The notes: generated from the letters alone by a model not told the origin. 64,000 nucleotides of DNA from Ctena decussata (GCA_963989385.1 OZ022505.1:61631737-61695736), one strand, 5' to 3'; counted from the first letter of the stretch, positions 1 through 10,080 are shown. Translations and numbers: made by a program.

Positions 1-230
1 TAAAACAACTTAAGTGGTTGCTGTGCTGTTGCTATGGCCCAATTTCTATGAAGGAGATTTCCTACAACTATGAAATTTGCTCTGGAGGAACAGTCTTTCT
101 CAGATGCCCAGATTCTGGAAACATGTAAAACTCCAGAGCAAATTTCATAGTTGTAGGGAATCTCCTTCAAAGAAATTTAGCCTTAGCAACAGCAAAGCAC
201 ATACTTAAGTGGCTTTATGAATACGGCCCC
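1..230. repeat. Foldback MITE, family A, copy 1 (left end cut by window)
   Basis: Two arms that pair with each other: the left carries AACTTAAGTGGTTGCTG and the right carries CTTAAGTGGCTTTATGAATA, ending TACGGCCCC. Other copies lie at 54555-54778 and 58225-58405 and show the full end GGGGCCGTATTCATAAA. No coding capacity, so it is non-autonomous. It sits downstream of the last visible exon of gene A. Confidence 0.75.
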
Positions 231-303
231 TGGATCTTTGCACAAACTATTTTTGTTCGTTTGTTTCACTACGTTCATAGCAAAAGTTAACTAAACAACT
301 TAC

Positions 304-424
304 TTTTAACAGCGACCGTGTCTTGAGTAACTTTATTCAGTCTGGCTTCGGTGCTGTTCTGCGCTGCCGTGGCTGCCTGTAGATCCCTGACAAGCTGTCG
401 CTCTAATGGTTCTGTCGAATGCAA
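304..424 (-). CDS. Gene A exon 3
   Basis: Acceptor TTTTTTACAG precedes TTG at 424; 40 codons plus one base follow, ending at donor GTAAGT (303-298). The other two frames contain stops. The product (LHSTEPLERQLVRDLQ...) continues the coiled coil and has an NST sequon. The next exon must lie left of the window because 1-230 is a foldback element. Confidence 0.78.
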
Positions 425-3400
425 CTGTAAAAAATGAAAATACGAGTAAGTTAACTTTGCAAACAGCGTAGATCCAGACGAGGCGACTCATCATGAGACG
501 TATCATCTACATATGCACTATTTGCCCGTTTTGCCATCACGAGTTTTTCAATCTTGCAGACGTAAATTTTATCGCCTACTTTTTTTGCGTTAAAAGAGTT
601 AATAAGCAGAACAAGGGAGAGCTCAACGCTTAGGTGCATAGATATACACACAGGCACTCGACGAAAAATTTGTGAAATTCTCATATATTGTGAAATGTTA
701 GTCTGTCTCTCACCGCTCTATCAAATTTCAAGTCGATCGGTTGCGACTATAGACTCTATTTAACTACGAAATGGGGTATTTAGTAACTTTCTTGTATCGC
801 AACCGATCGACTTGAAATTTGATATATAGACTCTATTTAACTACGAAATGGGGTATTTAGTAATTTTCTTGTATCGCAACCGATCGACTTGAAATTTGAT
901 AGAGAGGTGGGAGACAGACTAACATTTCATAATATACGAGAATTTCACAAATTTTTCGTCGAGTGCCTGTGGATATGCATTCACGGGAAGCGATTCACCA
1001 TTCTAATTTTTCCTCCTTGCTCAGTGGTGGATCTTTGCACAAACTATTTTTGTTCCTCGGACAGGGGTAAATTCGGACAGTTACATTGTTTCCTTTATAT
1101 GTCGGTTGTTTGGAACTAAAACAAAAATAACCTGCCAAACAGTGAAAATCCTGATTAGACGACTCGTCTCATCTGGATTTTCACTGTTTGCAATGGTATG
1201 TCCGAATTTACCCTCATGTCCGAAGTTACCTGACTCTCCCCAAATGCAAGTATAGACTACATTTGCAAACAATGTGTATGAATTTTACTGAGTATGCATA
1301 ACACAGCTGTTTTAAGCCATGCGCGTTAACAGAAGACTAAAGGTGACAAAGTGTGGGTCTCTTACATGTAACTCTGCAAATGAAAGTTTTTGAAAAACCT
1401 TTCATGTTATCTAATAGGTTTGATCAGGTTTAGTGGGTAGGTTTGGAGTCCATTGAAAATCATTTAAAATATATTTTTGAAGACTTTTTTCCAGGGCCAT
1501 TACTGCAGATATCAGAGTCAGTCTACAGAGAGCAGAGACAAAATTCTGGCTGGAACCAAAATATAGTACTTGGGGGTGGCAAACATTGGACCGAGTACTA
1601 TATATGTAACTACTGCTAAAATATTATTAGAACCGACACACGGAAAATATTGTTTTATCTTCTCAGCATCTCGAGGACCCTATAGCTCAGACAGTTAAGC
1701 GCTGGCCTGTTGTGCTCGAGGTCCAGGTTCGAAACCCACTGTGAATGAGCTCCGTCGCACACAACCTTTCATTATTACTCTTCTATCGGCTCGATATATC
1801 TGAAATACTGTTGAAAGAAACCTAAAACCGCAAGTCTGATTCATCAGTCATCAGGATCGCAATAAACCAGGGCAATGAAAAGCTGAAAACTGAATTTTGT
1901 TATACCTGTTTATCGATAGTGTTGATCTGTCTTTCAGCTACCAACTCTGCCGTCCGACCCTCCACTACAAGATCTGTCACGTTCTGTCTAATTTGCGCCG
2001 AACCTGCGGCCGCTGCTGCTGGACTTGAGCTAAATGCTGCAATATTAAGGTGTCTGGGTATACTTTCATGTTTTCCCGCCATTTTTACAAAGGGGAAAAA
2101 CTTTCATGACTTCCTGTTTGCTTCCCAGGGCGAAGAAACTCGGCCAAAGTTGGGTCTAGTCTTACAGGAAAGAATTTGCTCCTCAAGGAGCAAATTCTTT
2201 CTTGTAAGACTAGGCCCATATTCAAAAGGAAGGCAAACTCGAAAATGGCAGAAATGCTTCCCCCGAAAGTGTACCCATTCAAAGGCTCATCCCTTTTGAA
2301 AGGCATAGTACGGAAATATTTGTTTCACGCTATCTAGAACTTTTGAGAAAGTCATTCAGTAGTTCGCAAAATGCTGAACTTTTTGATTAGTTGCTAGCTG
2401 ATTTTTGTGTGTCCTCTTCCACTTTCAAGCTCAAGTAAATACGTAAACAAAAAAAGCATCTTTCAATTTGTTGGTACTGGAGTTTTAATATGTGCTGGAT
2501 TTTTTGTTGTCTGTTGAGCAAACGCTGAATTTTTGTTGTTGTCTGTTGAGCAAACGGAATTTGTACAAAACGTATATCCTTGCAGTCTGGCCCAGAGGTT
2601 ATAAAACTTGAGTACATTCTCAAACTCAAAAGAAAGCACATTGATTGGCTGCTTCCGAGCACATGCTCGGAAGCAGCCAATCAGTGTGCTTTATTTTGAG
2701 TTTGAGATTATACTCAAGTTTTATAACCTCTGACCCTGATTTGAGTCGTCTCTATTCGCATGAATCAGAAGCATACAGAGCAGAGAAAACGGCAGTGCTC
2801 AGGAACGGAGTCGATCAAATCCCATATCCTACCCTAACACCAAATGGGAAAGAGATATCTAGAGCTAAGACTGCACCAAAATAAACAGCAGCAGCGAAAA
2901 CCCAAGGGAAGAGCTCTTTGCTTGGTTTAGCCTAACCAGTTTACAACAAAGCGGACGAAAAATTACAAAACGTTCTTTACAGTTTGCGCGAACACACTTC
3001 ACGCGGCTTGCACTAAGCTGATGTCTGATAATATTGTGTGAGAAAAAAAATCATGAAATAAAACCATGACAGGTTCAATTTATTATTACTTTACAAAGCT
3101 GTTGCGTAAATAAACCGTGCTTTTTGCACAGAAACGTTATTCTAAAGCACTTACCGATATAACGCGACGTCTGATTGGATAACGTCAAAAATTTTGCGAC
3201 AGTATATTCTGCGATATACTGTCGCAAACCCGATGTCATTATAAAACGTCGCTTCTCATTGGCTGACGTTTGGTTTTACGCTGCTGAAAGTGCTTGCAGT
3301 GGATGCAAAAAAGTACACTTTGATAGGTGAAATTTGATAAAGTGCATTAGAATGGGGATAACTATATTTAGAAAATTGTCATTTGTGGAGGTAAATTGTC

Positions 3401-5150
3401 GGTTTTATGGTCGCAAATTGCGTTTTACGGCTCCGCTAACGCGTCGCCGTAAAACGAAATTTCCGACCATAAAACCGACGATTTACCTCCCCAAATGACA
3501 ATTTTGAATACAGTTATCCCATAAATATGTGTAATATAAGATGACGCTAACGCAGCAAAAGGGTCCATAACTTGGCACAAGATGGTTGGGGTACATGTAT
3601 ACTACTTTTGAATACAAAAATTCACAACGATAATGTTGATAATATTTAGTTCAAAATTGAATAGTATTATACTAGTTTCATGAAAATAAATGTCTCCCCA
3701 AGTACAGCTATTTACATGCATAAGACATACAACTGTTGGAAATGTTTTGTCGCAATAGTTACGGCATTCTTTGTACATTTGAAAAGATGAAGACGTTTAG
3801 TTTCCGAAAATAATCTGTTTCTGAATATCAGTAACTATGAGCGGTATTATCGGAGTTTCACTTGAATCATTTATAAAACTGATAAAAATTATGTTTATCT
3901 TGACAACTTCACGTCCAAATTTCAATATGAAAACAGGTTTTTGAAACATCAGAATGTCTACATTTAGATCCGCATAAAAATGAAAATGTTATTTATCATC
4001 ACAGAATATTTGGATTTTTCTTATGCATATTTAAGCAAATGGCAAGGTTTTATGACAGTCTCACTAAATCGCCCAATAAAATACATATTATTTTACGTTT
4101 GTATTTTGAATGGTTGGTACATGTAAGTTACATTATTTTGACAACTTTAGGACCCTTTTGTTGCTTGTACAGCAAGAGAATAATTATTATAAGACAAATG
4201 CTTCGAAGATGAACGCGGTATTACCTCATGGTAATTTCAAACTATCTTTTGAAAATAAATGAGCCGCGACACGACAAAACCAACAATGTGGTTGTGCGCC
4301 CAACGCAGACTCAGATCAGCCTGGGCATCCGCCCAGTCTGATCAGAGCCTTCGCTGTACGCATGGAGGTAGCTTAGACCCTTAGCTACCCTTTGAACACT
4401 TAACAAAGAGTGTGATCATACTGGGCGAATGTCCAGGCTGACCTGAGTCTGCGCTGGGCGCACAACCACATTGTTGGTTTTCTTGTGTCGCGGCTCAAAT
4501 AGAAATTACTTACTGCTTGGGTTATTCACTAATTGTTGTACTGCCGTTGCTATGGTTGTCAGTTGGGCTTCTGTTGACGTCAACTCTTGTTGGTTCTTTG
4601 CCAACTTAGTTTGGTAAGTGGTATGTGCAGCTTGACTCTGTCTCTCATAATTTACCGCTTGTCTTGCCAAATTCTGTAACTTTGCTTCTAAAGCGATCAC
4701 CGACTGTTGAAATGACTGTTTTGCTGCGTTTAAGTCTTGTAAAAGCTGATTGTTCGAAGAAACTGCCCTTTTTCCTCTTGAAGCAGAGGAATTCAAGTTT
4801 GCCTGAGTAGTCTGGATATTTCCAAGCGCGCCTTTGAGAGTTAGTAATTCACCAGCGATATCTAAGATTTCAGTGTCAACTTTAATGCGTTGTCCATCGA
4901 TAGTGTTTATTTGCTGATCCAAAAGTTTGAAATTGTCCGCTTGGTATTCTTGCATTCCTATGATATTTCCCTTCAATTCATACATATCCCCGTTAATATT
5001 ATCCTCAAGTCCACCAGAAGCATCACAAACACCGAGATCGGGTACCGGGACTCTGTATGTGCAAACGGTCTGTGAATACCCTGCCTTTAAGACACACTGA
5101 AGAATCAGAATTATGGATAATGGCTTGCAAATTTCAGACAAGTGTGCCAT
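304..5150 (-). CDS. Secreted coiled-coil protein, gene A (partial, 3 exons, runs off left edge)
   Basis: Spliced from exons 5150-4514, 2036-1906 and 424-304; the reading phase matches at both junctions (1 then 0) and the last donor (phase 1) points to further exons beyond base 1. The 296 visible residues start with a signal peptide (hydrophobic LSIILILQCVLKAG, cleavage near residue 26), then C30-T-Y-R-V-P-V-P-x4-C42, then an almost uninterrupted Gln/Asn/Leu/Ala-rich coiled coil. A furin-type site RGKR lies at 125-128 and N-glycosylation sequons at N120 (NSS) and in exons 2 and 3 (NVT, NST). The Cys-aromatic-Val-Pro-Cys motif before a coiled coil resembles the N-terminal clustering motif of angiopoietin-like proteins, so a C-terminal globular domain (fibrinogen-like or C1q) off the window is possible but unseen. 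It lies on the same strand as the similar gene at 22785-32267. Being a real gene is well supported; the function is unknown. Confidence 0.85.
449..602. repeat. Family G MITE, copy in gene A intron 2
   Basis: GTTAAC-type ends enclose the family core GCAAACAGCGTAGATCCAGA followed by GAGGCGACTCATCATGAG. The same core recurs at 22520-22673, 29643-29848, 56020-56500 and, within other elements, near 1140-1190, 41750-41815 and 49674-49741. Confidence 0.5.
635..982. repeat. Inverted-repeat element with an internal 77-bp tandem duplication
   Basis: The left arm from CACAGGCACTCGACG (about 649-663) to TCGATCGGTTGCGA is mirrored on the right from TCGCAACCGATCGA to CGTCGAGTGCCTGTG (about 958-972). The central part is duplicated in tandem (748-824 and 825-901, nearly identical), so the right half-arm is present twice. 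No ORF of note. Confidence 0.75.
1058..1245. repeat. Dispersed repeat family B, copy 1
   Basis: Begins GGACAGGGGTAAATTCGGAC, ends near ATGTCCGAAGTTACCTGAC, and encloses the palindrome-like core AACAGTGAAAATCC...GGATTTTCACTGTT. A copy in opposite orientation is at 41697-41908. Confidence 0.65.
1246..1673. other. Unannotated intron sequence
   Basis: Part of gene A intron 2. No exon-like frame, repeat or RNA gene was recognised. Confidence 0.5.
1674..1855 (+). mobile_element. tRNA-derived SINE, family S1, copy 1
   Basis: The head has a pol III A-box-like TAGCTCAGACAG and a perfect B box GGTTCGAAACC (1726-1736). The body contains CACACAACCTTTCATTAT, TGAAATACTGTTGAAAG and a tail of the type CGCAAGTC...TCATC. 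Other copies are at 8896-9095 (+), 58738-58945 (-) and a 3' half at 36850-36955. It lies in gene A intron 2, opposite to the gene. Confidence 0.75.
1906..2036 (-). CDS. Gene A exon 2
   Basis: Acceptor AATATTGCAG ends at 2037; 131 bases supply two bases completing a Thr codon plus 43 codons, ending CAG|GTATAA at 1906. It encodes a short Ser/Pro/Ala patch with five consecutive Ala, then an Ile/Leu/Val-spaced coiled coil ending QINTIDKQ. Only this frame is open and its phase agrees with exons 1 and 3. Confidence 0.8.
2085..2305. repeat. Dispersed repeat family C, copy with perfect hairpin
   Basis: A near-perfect palindrome at 2151-2219 centres on GCTCCTCAAGGAGC with arms AAGAATTTG/CAAATTCTT. 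The right flank has GCTTCCCCCGAAAGTGTACC, shared with 33660-33720, 57541-57720 and partly 28805-28960 and 45999-46200. Located in gene A intron 1. Confidence 0.6.
2589..2735. repeat. Foldback element, family D-like, near-perfect palindrome
   Basis: Arms run from GGCCCAGAGGTTATAAAACT to AGTTTTATAACCTCTGACC, with the centre at CCGAGCACATGCTCGG. The end AGAGGTTATAAAACT is shared with the shorter 57816-57888 element and resembles the family D ends at 7490 and 55040. Located in gene A intron 1. Confidence 0.7.
2790..2990. repeat. Dispersed repeat family H
   Basis: Contains the block TCAAATCCCATATYC followed by a degenerate AAG-rich stretch. The block recurs at 10985-11130, 16235-16345 and, loosely, near 20310-20410; an inverted stretch is at 20925-21030. 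No coding capacity and no clear ends. Confidence 0.4.
3141..3299. repeat. MITE-like inverted repeat
   Basis: The core TTTGCGACAGTATAT is followed after six bases by its inverse (3193-3228). Outer arms AAGCACTT (left) and AAGTGCTT (right) and paired ACGTC blocks suggest a 160-bp foldback. Gene A intron 1. Confidence 0.55.
3351..3522. repeat. Foldback element, near-perfect 170-bp palindrome
   Basis: The left arm GGGATAACTATATTTAG, AAATTGTCATTTG, GAGGTAAATTGTCGGTTTTA is mirrored on the right by TAAAACCGACGATTTACCTC, CAAATGACAATTTTG and AGTTATCCC. The centre is in the GC-rich GGCTCCGCTAACGCGTCGCC. Gene A intron 1. Confidence 0.75.
3553..4166. repeat. Possible TIR element (weak)
   Basis: GCAGCAAAAGGGTCC at 3553-3567 is mirrored by GGACCCTTTTGTTGC at about 4150-4164, enclosing about 600 bp of AT-rich noncoding DNA. 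Only the ends support it. Confidence 0.3.
4261..4496. repeat. Family E MITE, copy 1, with AAAT target duplication
   Basis: A 236-bp foldback with ends GAGCCGCGACACGACAAAAC and its inverse (...GTGTCGCGGCTC), flanked by AAAT on both sides (4257-4260, 4497-4500). The arms also pair through GTGCGCCCAACGCAGACTCA and CTGGGCATCCGCCCAGTCTG. No ORF. Lies 18 bp below the exon 1 donor of gene A. Confidence 0.85.
4514..5150 (-). CDS. Gene A exon 1 (signal peptide, Cys pair, coiled coil)
   Basis: ATG at 5150-5148 opens 212 codons plus one base, ending at the donor GTAAGT (4513-4508), one base away from consensus. The in-frame stop a few bases beyond is intronic. This start is chosen because a signal peptide follows at once and a TATA box lies 160 bp upstream. 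The exon holds the heptad-rich stretch with QINTIDGQ (80-87), which is echoed as QINTIDKQ in exon 2. Confidence 0.88.
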
Positions 5151-5309
5151 ATTTGATTACGTAATTTCATAAGCTCAAGGAATGAAAGCTCAAGAAAGTA
5201 ATCCTGTGTCTAATGTTAGTTTATTTTGTGCAACTCTGACGTAATTTGGTTCTTTGAAGAATGCAGTTGCAATTAAACAATACCTTGTTGTCTGTTAAAA
5301 AATAGCTGT

Positions 5310-5317
5310 CTTTTATA
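5310..5317 (-). promoter_or_regulatory. TATA box of gene A
   Basis: On the minus strand TATAAAAG is a full consensus TATA box, 160 bp upstream of the gene A start codon. A start site about 30 bp downstream would give a 5' UTR of roughly 135 bases. Position and match support it; the start site is inferred. Confidence 0.6.
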
Positions 5318-6344
5318 CAGGATTAGATTTGTTTGTACACTATCCAATTAAGTAACCAATATGGGACGTGCTGTTAATCCACCGGGCTTAGTCAAAGTAG
5401 ACAAACTAGTGGTTGTATGTTAAGCTAAATCCCCAGCAGTTGGTCCTATACCAACTTTGAAGTTTTGTGCCGTCTGACATACACTGGACCGACTTATCTT
5501 GTCCGTCAAAACAAAGCAATCAACGTGGAGTTTAGTAAAAACGGGGAAAGTCAAAATGGTGGAATTTACATGGTAACACGACTTAACGCAGACAAACACA
5601 CTTAAATAGATAAAACAGAGATAGTAAGTTTATCTTGTTTGTTGACAACTTAAGAGCGTGAAACATTGTCCGTTGGATTAAGAACATCCTTAAATCTTGT
5701 AAATTTCACACATACAAATTTCCTCTTTTGATCATGCTAAACTGTTTATTCAATTCATCATTCTCCAATATTTCGTTTACTTCCTAGTTGAAATAAAGCT
5801 TGTTCGCGGAACTCTGAAAAATATGTAAGGAATGAGAAAAATTATTCTTTTTGTTTCATCTGCTTGCTGTACAATAATAAAAGAAGAAAAAGTGAACACT
5901 GTCCATTTTCTTTGAAAATAACGTGTAAAGTATGAAGCCAGCTTTACATACGAGTATGATAATGTTAAGCTCTTATTGCTCTAAATGATTTCAAAGCACC
6001 ACAGAGTTTCAAATCTATTTTAGGAGACCAAGAGCGTTGTTCTGCAAATTCATTTGAACTGAAGGAAGCAGTGAGCATGGCCTCACATATTCCAAGGCAG
6101 CGTCGCTGATTCCCTTTGTAAAATCTCTAATCTGTGCAATAACTTTGCAAAGGGCCATATAGTTTCACGCAGAAAAGTAGCAAAATATGAACTATGCCAA
6201 AGGAAGCCACGAATCTCTGATCTGTACAGTAACTCTCCAAAATATCAGGGTATGCATTGATTTTTTTTTGTTACAGGCTACTGCTGAAAAGAGAAAACAA
6301 TCAGAATGAAATAAAATATAATATGAGTAGTTCATAATATGTTA
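5318..6344. other. Gene A 5' flank, nothing further recognised
   Basis: AT-rich upstream DNA beyond the TATA box. No conserved frame, RNA gene or named repeat was recognised. Confidence 0.5.
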
Positions 6345-7035
6345 TTTCAAGTCGCTACAATTATAGGAACCCTAAAATCTACCTCTTTTCTTAACCTAGC
6401 AAAATAAGCCTAAGTCCAAAGTCAGTGGACCATGACATATGGATCGTCATATACTGATTTTTGTACATTCCTGTTGTACTTACAGATATTAACCCTCAAA
6501 CAAGATTTCAAGTTGCTACAATAATAAGAACCCTAAAATCTACCTTTTACAAAATCTTAACCTTGCAAAATTAGTCTAAGTCTGAAGTCAGTCGACCGTG
6601 ACATATGGATAATTATGCCCTGATTCTAGTACGGTCATGTTGTACTTACAGATATAAACCCACTGACCAAATTTCGAGGTGCTACAATAATACTAACCCT
6701 GAAATCTACCTCTTACGAAAATCTTAACCTTGCAAATATGCCTACGCCCGAAGTCAGAGGACCGCGACATATGGATCGTCAAATCATGGCCTGATTCTAG
6801 TTTATCCCTGTTATAGATATGAATCCTCATACAAAATTTCAAGTTGCTACAATAAAAGGGACCCTGAAATCATATCTTACATAATGTTAACCTTGCAATT
6901 TGGCTTAGGTCCGAAGTCAGTGGACCGTGACATATGGATCGTCATATCCTGATTCTTGTGTTCCTGATCATCCATATACAAACTTTCAAGTTGCTACAAA
7001 AATAGAAACCTTGAAATCTACCTCTTACAAAAATC
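6345..7035. repeat. Tandem repeat, period about 160 bp, ~4.3 copies
   Basis: Units start at TTTCAAGTYGCTACAA (about 6347, 6508, 6670, 6836, 6984). Each also contains CCTGAAATCTACCTCTTAC, CTTAACCTTGCAAA, GAAGTCAGTGGACC and GACATATGGATCGTCA. Units differ by roughly 10-20 percent. The period is that of the pearl/HINE-type arrays elsewhere here, but no terminal hairpin was found next to this one. Confidence 0.75.
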
Positions 7036-7489
7036 TTAACCAGAGTCTAACAGAATCACGTACATACGGACGTAATTTAACGTACGCATGTGCGCACTAC
7101 CAAAACAGTATGTGCCCCGACATGATAGGATGTGGGGGCAAAAAAAATGTTCCAGATCTCTAATCTCTCGCCATAGCAAACTGTCCGCACCAAACAAACA
7201 AAACATCGCAAGAACATGTAAGAAGAAATATGCATATACACGCATGAGTTTGTATAGTCACACTCTTGTATGAACAAGCTAATGTTCGCTTGCAAATATA
7301 TCGAAAGAAAAACGGCCACGCTTGTTTTGTTTCGTTTAAAGAAACCCCAACTGTACAACGGTACTCCCCACTCTCACCAACTATTCATATACATGTAAAT
7401 ACCTCAAACAGAGCTTCCACGAAAACTTTGCTTGTTTTATCTGTCGTGCTTGTTTAGCGAGGCCACAGACACTAGATGCCAAACCATAC
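7036..7489. other. Unannotated spacer
   Basis: Several overlapping short frames on both strands, none with recognisable protein features. Nothing else seen. Confidence 0.45.
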
Positions 7490-7722
7490 CAGGCCCCGAG
7501 GTTATAAAACTTTTTTCATGCTCAACTCAGCTGAGCATAAAATTTTACCTGCTAATAAATAGCGAATTACTGATAAATACAGTTGTTTTCTTGTTCAGTT
7601 TAGCTGAGTATGAAATTTTCTTTGCTTACGAATATGAAAATGCCAACATCAGTTGGCATTTTCATATTTATCAGTAGAGAAAATTTCATGCTCAGCTGAG
7701 TTGAGCACGAAAAAAGTTTTTT
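7490..7722. repeat. Family D foldback element, copy 1
   Basis: Starts AGGCCCCGAGGTTATAAAAC then TTTTTTCATGCTCAACTCAG. The right arm has CAGCTGAGTTGAGCACGAAA followed by a degenerated end. A central palindrome GAAAATGCCAACATCAGTTG lies at about 7637. A second copy with both ends intact is at 54848-55040. Confidence 0.75.
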
Positions 7723-8880
7723 GTTTGAGATCTTTATTTATATCATTAGTAACCATGATAACGGTACGTAATGCAATAATTTCCTGCATGTTTCAGTTGA
7801 TTTGCAGTTAGAAACGTTGCTTCTACAACGTCCTGAGGAGGCGGGGCGGGAGGGAATAACCTTATGGTCATACTGTAACACTACATTGATGCGAATTGCG
7901 ATTTTAAGTGCACCAATATCAAAAAGGCAGCCCTAACAAGCACGACCATAATTCAATTAACTTTTAATTTCAGGATAATTGCTAGCACCATGGTATTTTC
8001 AGCGTCATGACTGTAATATAAATCTTGTTTCAAGAAATTGCGACATGCCAGTTCATCGCAAATATGAAATGATAACGTTCTTGCATAAACATAACTCGGT
8101 ACGCATACTTATCGCGGCACTGTGGAATGGGGCAGAATTTATGGTAAAACAAGTGGACTTTCGTGCTTTTTGACCATGTACAGCTTGTTTTTCATGCTTG
8201 TTCAACGGTGCCATTACGCACTTAAAGACTACACATGGCATTTGTTAACATGAATAATTAAACTCATTTTGCTAACCTTACGCAGGCATTTTTGATATAA
8301 CATTTGTAAGCATCAGTCTTACACTTTTCGGAGATTAGATCATGTTAAAAACCTTTATCAGGGAAAGCATGAAAATCATTTTTACTTGTAATCAGCGTTT
8401 ATTTCCACATAAATATGAATTATATTGAGGTGCATTTGTAAGAAGCCGTTTGAAATGTATACTATGTTTTAGAAAGATATATGCTCACTGTCCCTAAAAC
8501 TGGGTTAAGCCTACCCAAGCCAAGCGCGGGAAGATGACCCCATGGAGGTAAAATGACTAGAAATTTTATTTATCTATGTAGGATGTTTAAATATTTGCTT
8601 GTTTTGTCCATGTTTCTTCATTAAGGAGGAGGAGATGTCCACCGCAGCTGATAAAGTTATCAGATGTACCAAAACAAGCTTTTACTCTCTCACCAGCTAC
8701 CGTCCATGTGGCTCCATCGCCACAAACACCGGCGAGTATGATAAATGAGACAGAGATGGCATGCGTGACCAGCGGCGACGCCTTAAGTAGTGTAAACTTA
8801 TTGAACTACAATGTATAAATAAAAAATAGCCAGCGCTGAGCTCGCAAATGCCCATGTTGACCTTGTTTATCGCGGACCTG
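7723..8880. other. Unannotated spacer
   Basis: No convincing gene. CTGGGTTAAGCC near 8502 resembles the AACCGGTTAAGCCC block of family K (20440, 36156, 36493). The rest shows nothing. Confidence 0.4.
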
Positions 8881-8895
8881 GAGCCCCAGTACATG

Positions 8896-9095
8896 TAGCT
8901 CAGTAGGTTAAGCGCTGGCTTCCTGATCTAGCGGTCCTGAGTTCGAACCCCGCTTGAGGCGGAAATCTCTCCACCCGTAAACGAGGTTCCATTGCACACA
9001 ACGTTTCATTATCACCCTGTCATCGTCCTGATATTACTGAAATACTGTCGAAAGGGCGTAAAATCGCAAGTCATTCATCCATCCAATATCGCTTA
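8896..9095 (+). mobile_element. tRNA-derived SINE, family S1, copy 2 (best head)
   Basis: A perfect A box TAGCTCAGTAGG (8896-8907) and B-box-like AGTTCGAACCC (8940-8950), then GCACACAACGTTTCATTAT, TACTGAAATACTGTCGAAAG and the tail AAATCGCAAGTCATTCATCC. A cloverleaf beyond A/B spacing is poor, so it reads as a SINE and not a functional tRNA gene. Confidence 0.8.
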
Positions 9096-9303
9096 CCTGA
9101 CAACACATGTCAAAAGGACTTCTTGTATGTACTACTCTGGCTTAATTACTAACATTTATAACAGTGAGTGAGCTTTATATAGGAAAAACAAATTATGCGC
9201 CATAACGGACTGCGTATTCAAGATATAATAATACATGAACATGTAAATATGCGAGCTTTTTTATTGCTGCCGTCAAGTCAGATTTTCATTTCTTCGTTAT
9301 ATC

Positions 9304-9530
9304 AAAGGGTCAAACGTCTCACTTTTCGAGGAATTTTCAATCGACTTTTATCGTTTGTTTACATGTACTACAATATGTATCGATGTCATAAAAAAGATTT
9401 CTTTGCATCGACATAACATTTAGCATGCCCTTTGGAAGCTGCTCAAACGCCTTCCTTGGGACCCGGCAAATAATGCATGCATGGAAAACCAGGCATGGCC
9501 CCTATATCACGAGCGTTTTAAAGTTATTAA
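9304..9530. repeat. Direct duplication, left copy (pairs with 9848-10080)
   Basis: Shares with 9848-10080 the blocks GTCTCACTTTTCGAGGAATT, ATCGTTTGTTTACATGTAC, CAATATGTATCGATGTCATA, GCCCTTTGGAAGCTG and GGGACCCGGCAAAT, in the same order and orientation. The copies are about 545 bp apart and diverge by small indels. Noncoding. Confidence 0.75.
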
Positions 9531-9769
9531 GACAAAGGACAAGTGATTTCTGTGGAGTTTTCACTACATAGATATATAGAAGGCGGCCATGTTTTGATAA
9601 CGAATCACACGGCTTCAAAATCTCGTCCGAAAGTCACCCACTGAAAATTCCAGTTAAATTATTTTGAGATCGGGTCAGAAAATTTTAGTCTATGCAGAAA
9701 ATAGGTCTGTCCCTTGCTGGGATTTTAAACCGCTCGGCTTGAAAAATCTTTGTACAGTTGCATGTAATT

Positions 9770-9801
9770 ATCCCCTCGCACAACGAAGTTGTTGAGGGGA
9801 T
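9770..9801. repeat. Solo HINE-type 5' hairpin
   Basis: ATCCCCTC and GAGGGGAT enclose an inner CAACGAAGTTG stem. The layout, followed by ATATAGCTGTCCCGTACG, matches the 5' end of the element at 51334, but no tandem core follows. It separates the two halves of the 9304/9848 duplication. Confidence 0.4.
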
Positions 9802-9847
9802 ATAGCTGTCCCGTACGTTTTCGTTATGATCAAAGCCCGGGGATTAG

Positions 9848-10080
9848 AAGGTGACGTCTCACTTTTCGAGGAATTATCGTTTGTTTACATGTACCACAAT
9901 ATGTATCGATGTCATAAAAATGTTTTCTATGCTTCGACAATGATGTAATTTTCGCACGCAAATATTCTGAATTAACATTTAGCGTGCCCTTTGGAAGCTG
10001 TTCAAACGCTTTCCTCGGGACCCGGCAAATGAGACATACATGCAAAAACAGGTATGGTCCCTATAGCACGGGCGCTTTGA
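9848..10080. repeat. Direct duplication, right copy
   Basis: Second copy of the 9304-9530 segment. It has a roughly 40-bp insertion (around AATGATGTAATTTTCGC) absent from the left copy and lacks TTCAATCGACTTTT. Confidence 0.75.

Noticed and set aside
1919..2299. 126-codon plus-strand frame overlapping gene A exon 2
   Set aside because: Antisense to exon 2 and then reading into the family C hairpin; no independent support.
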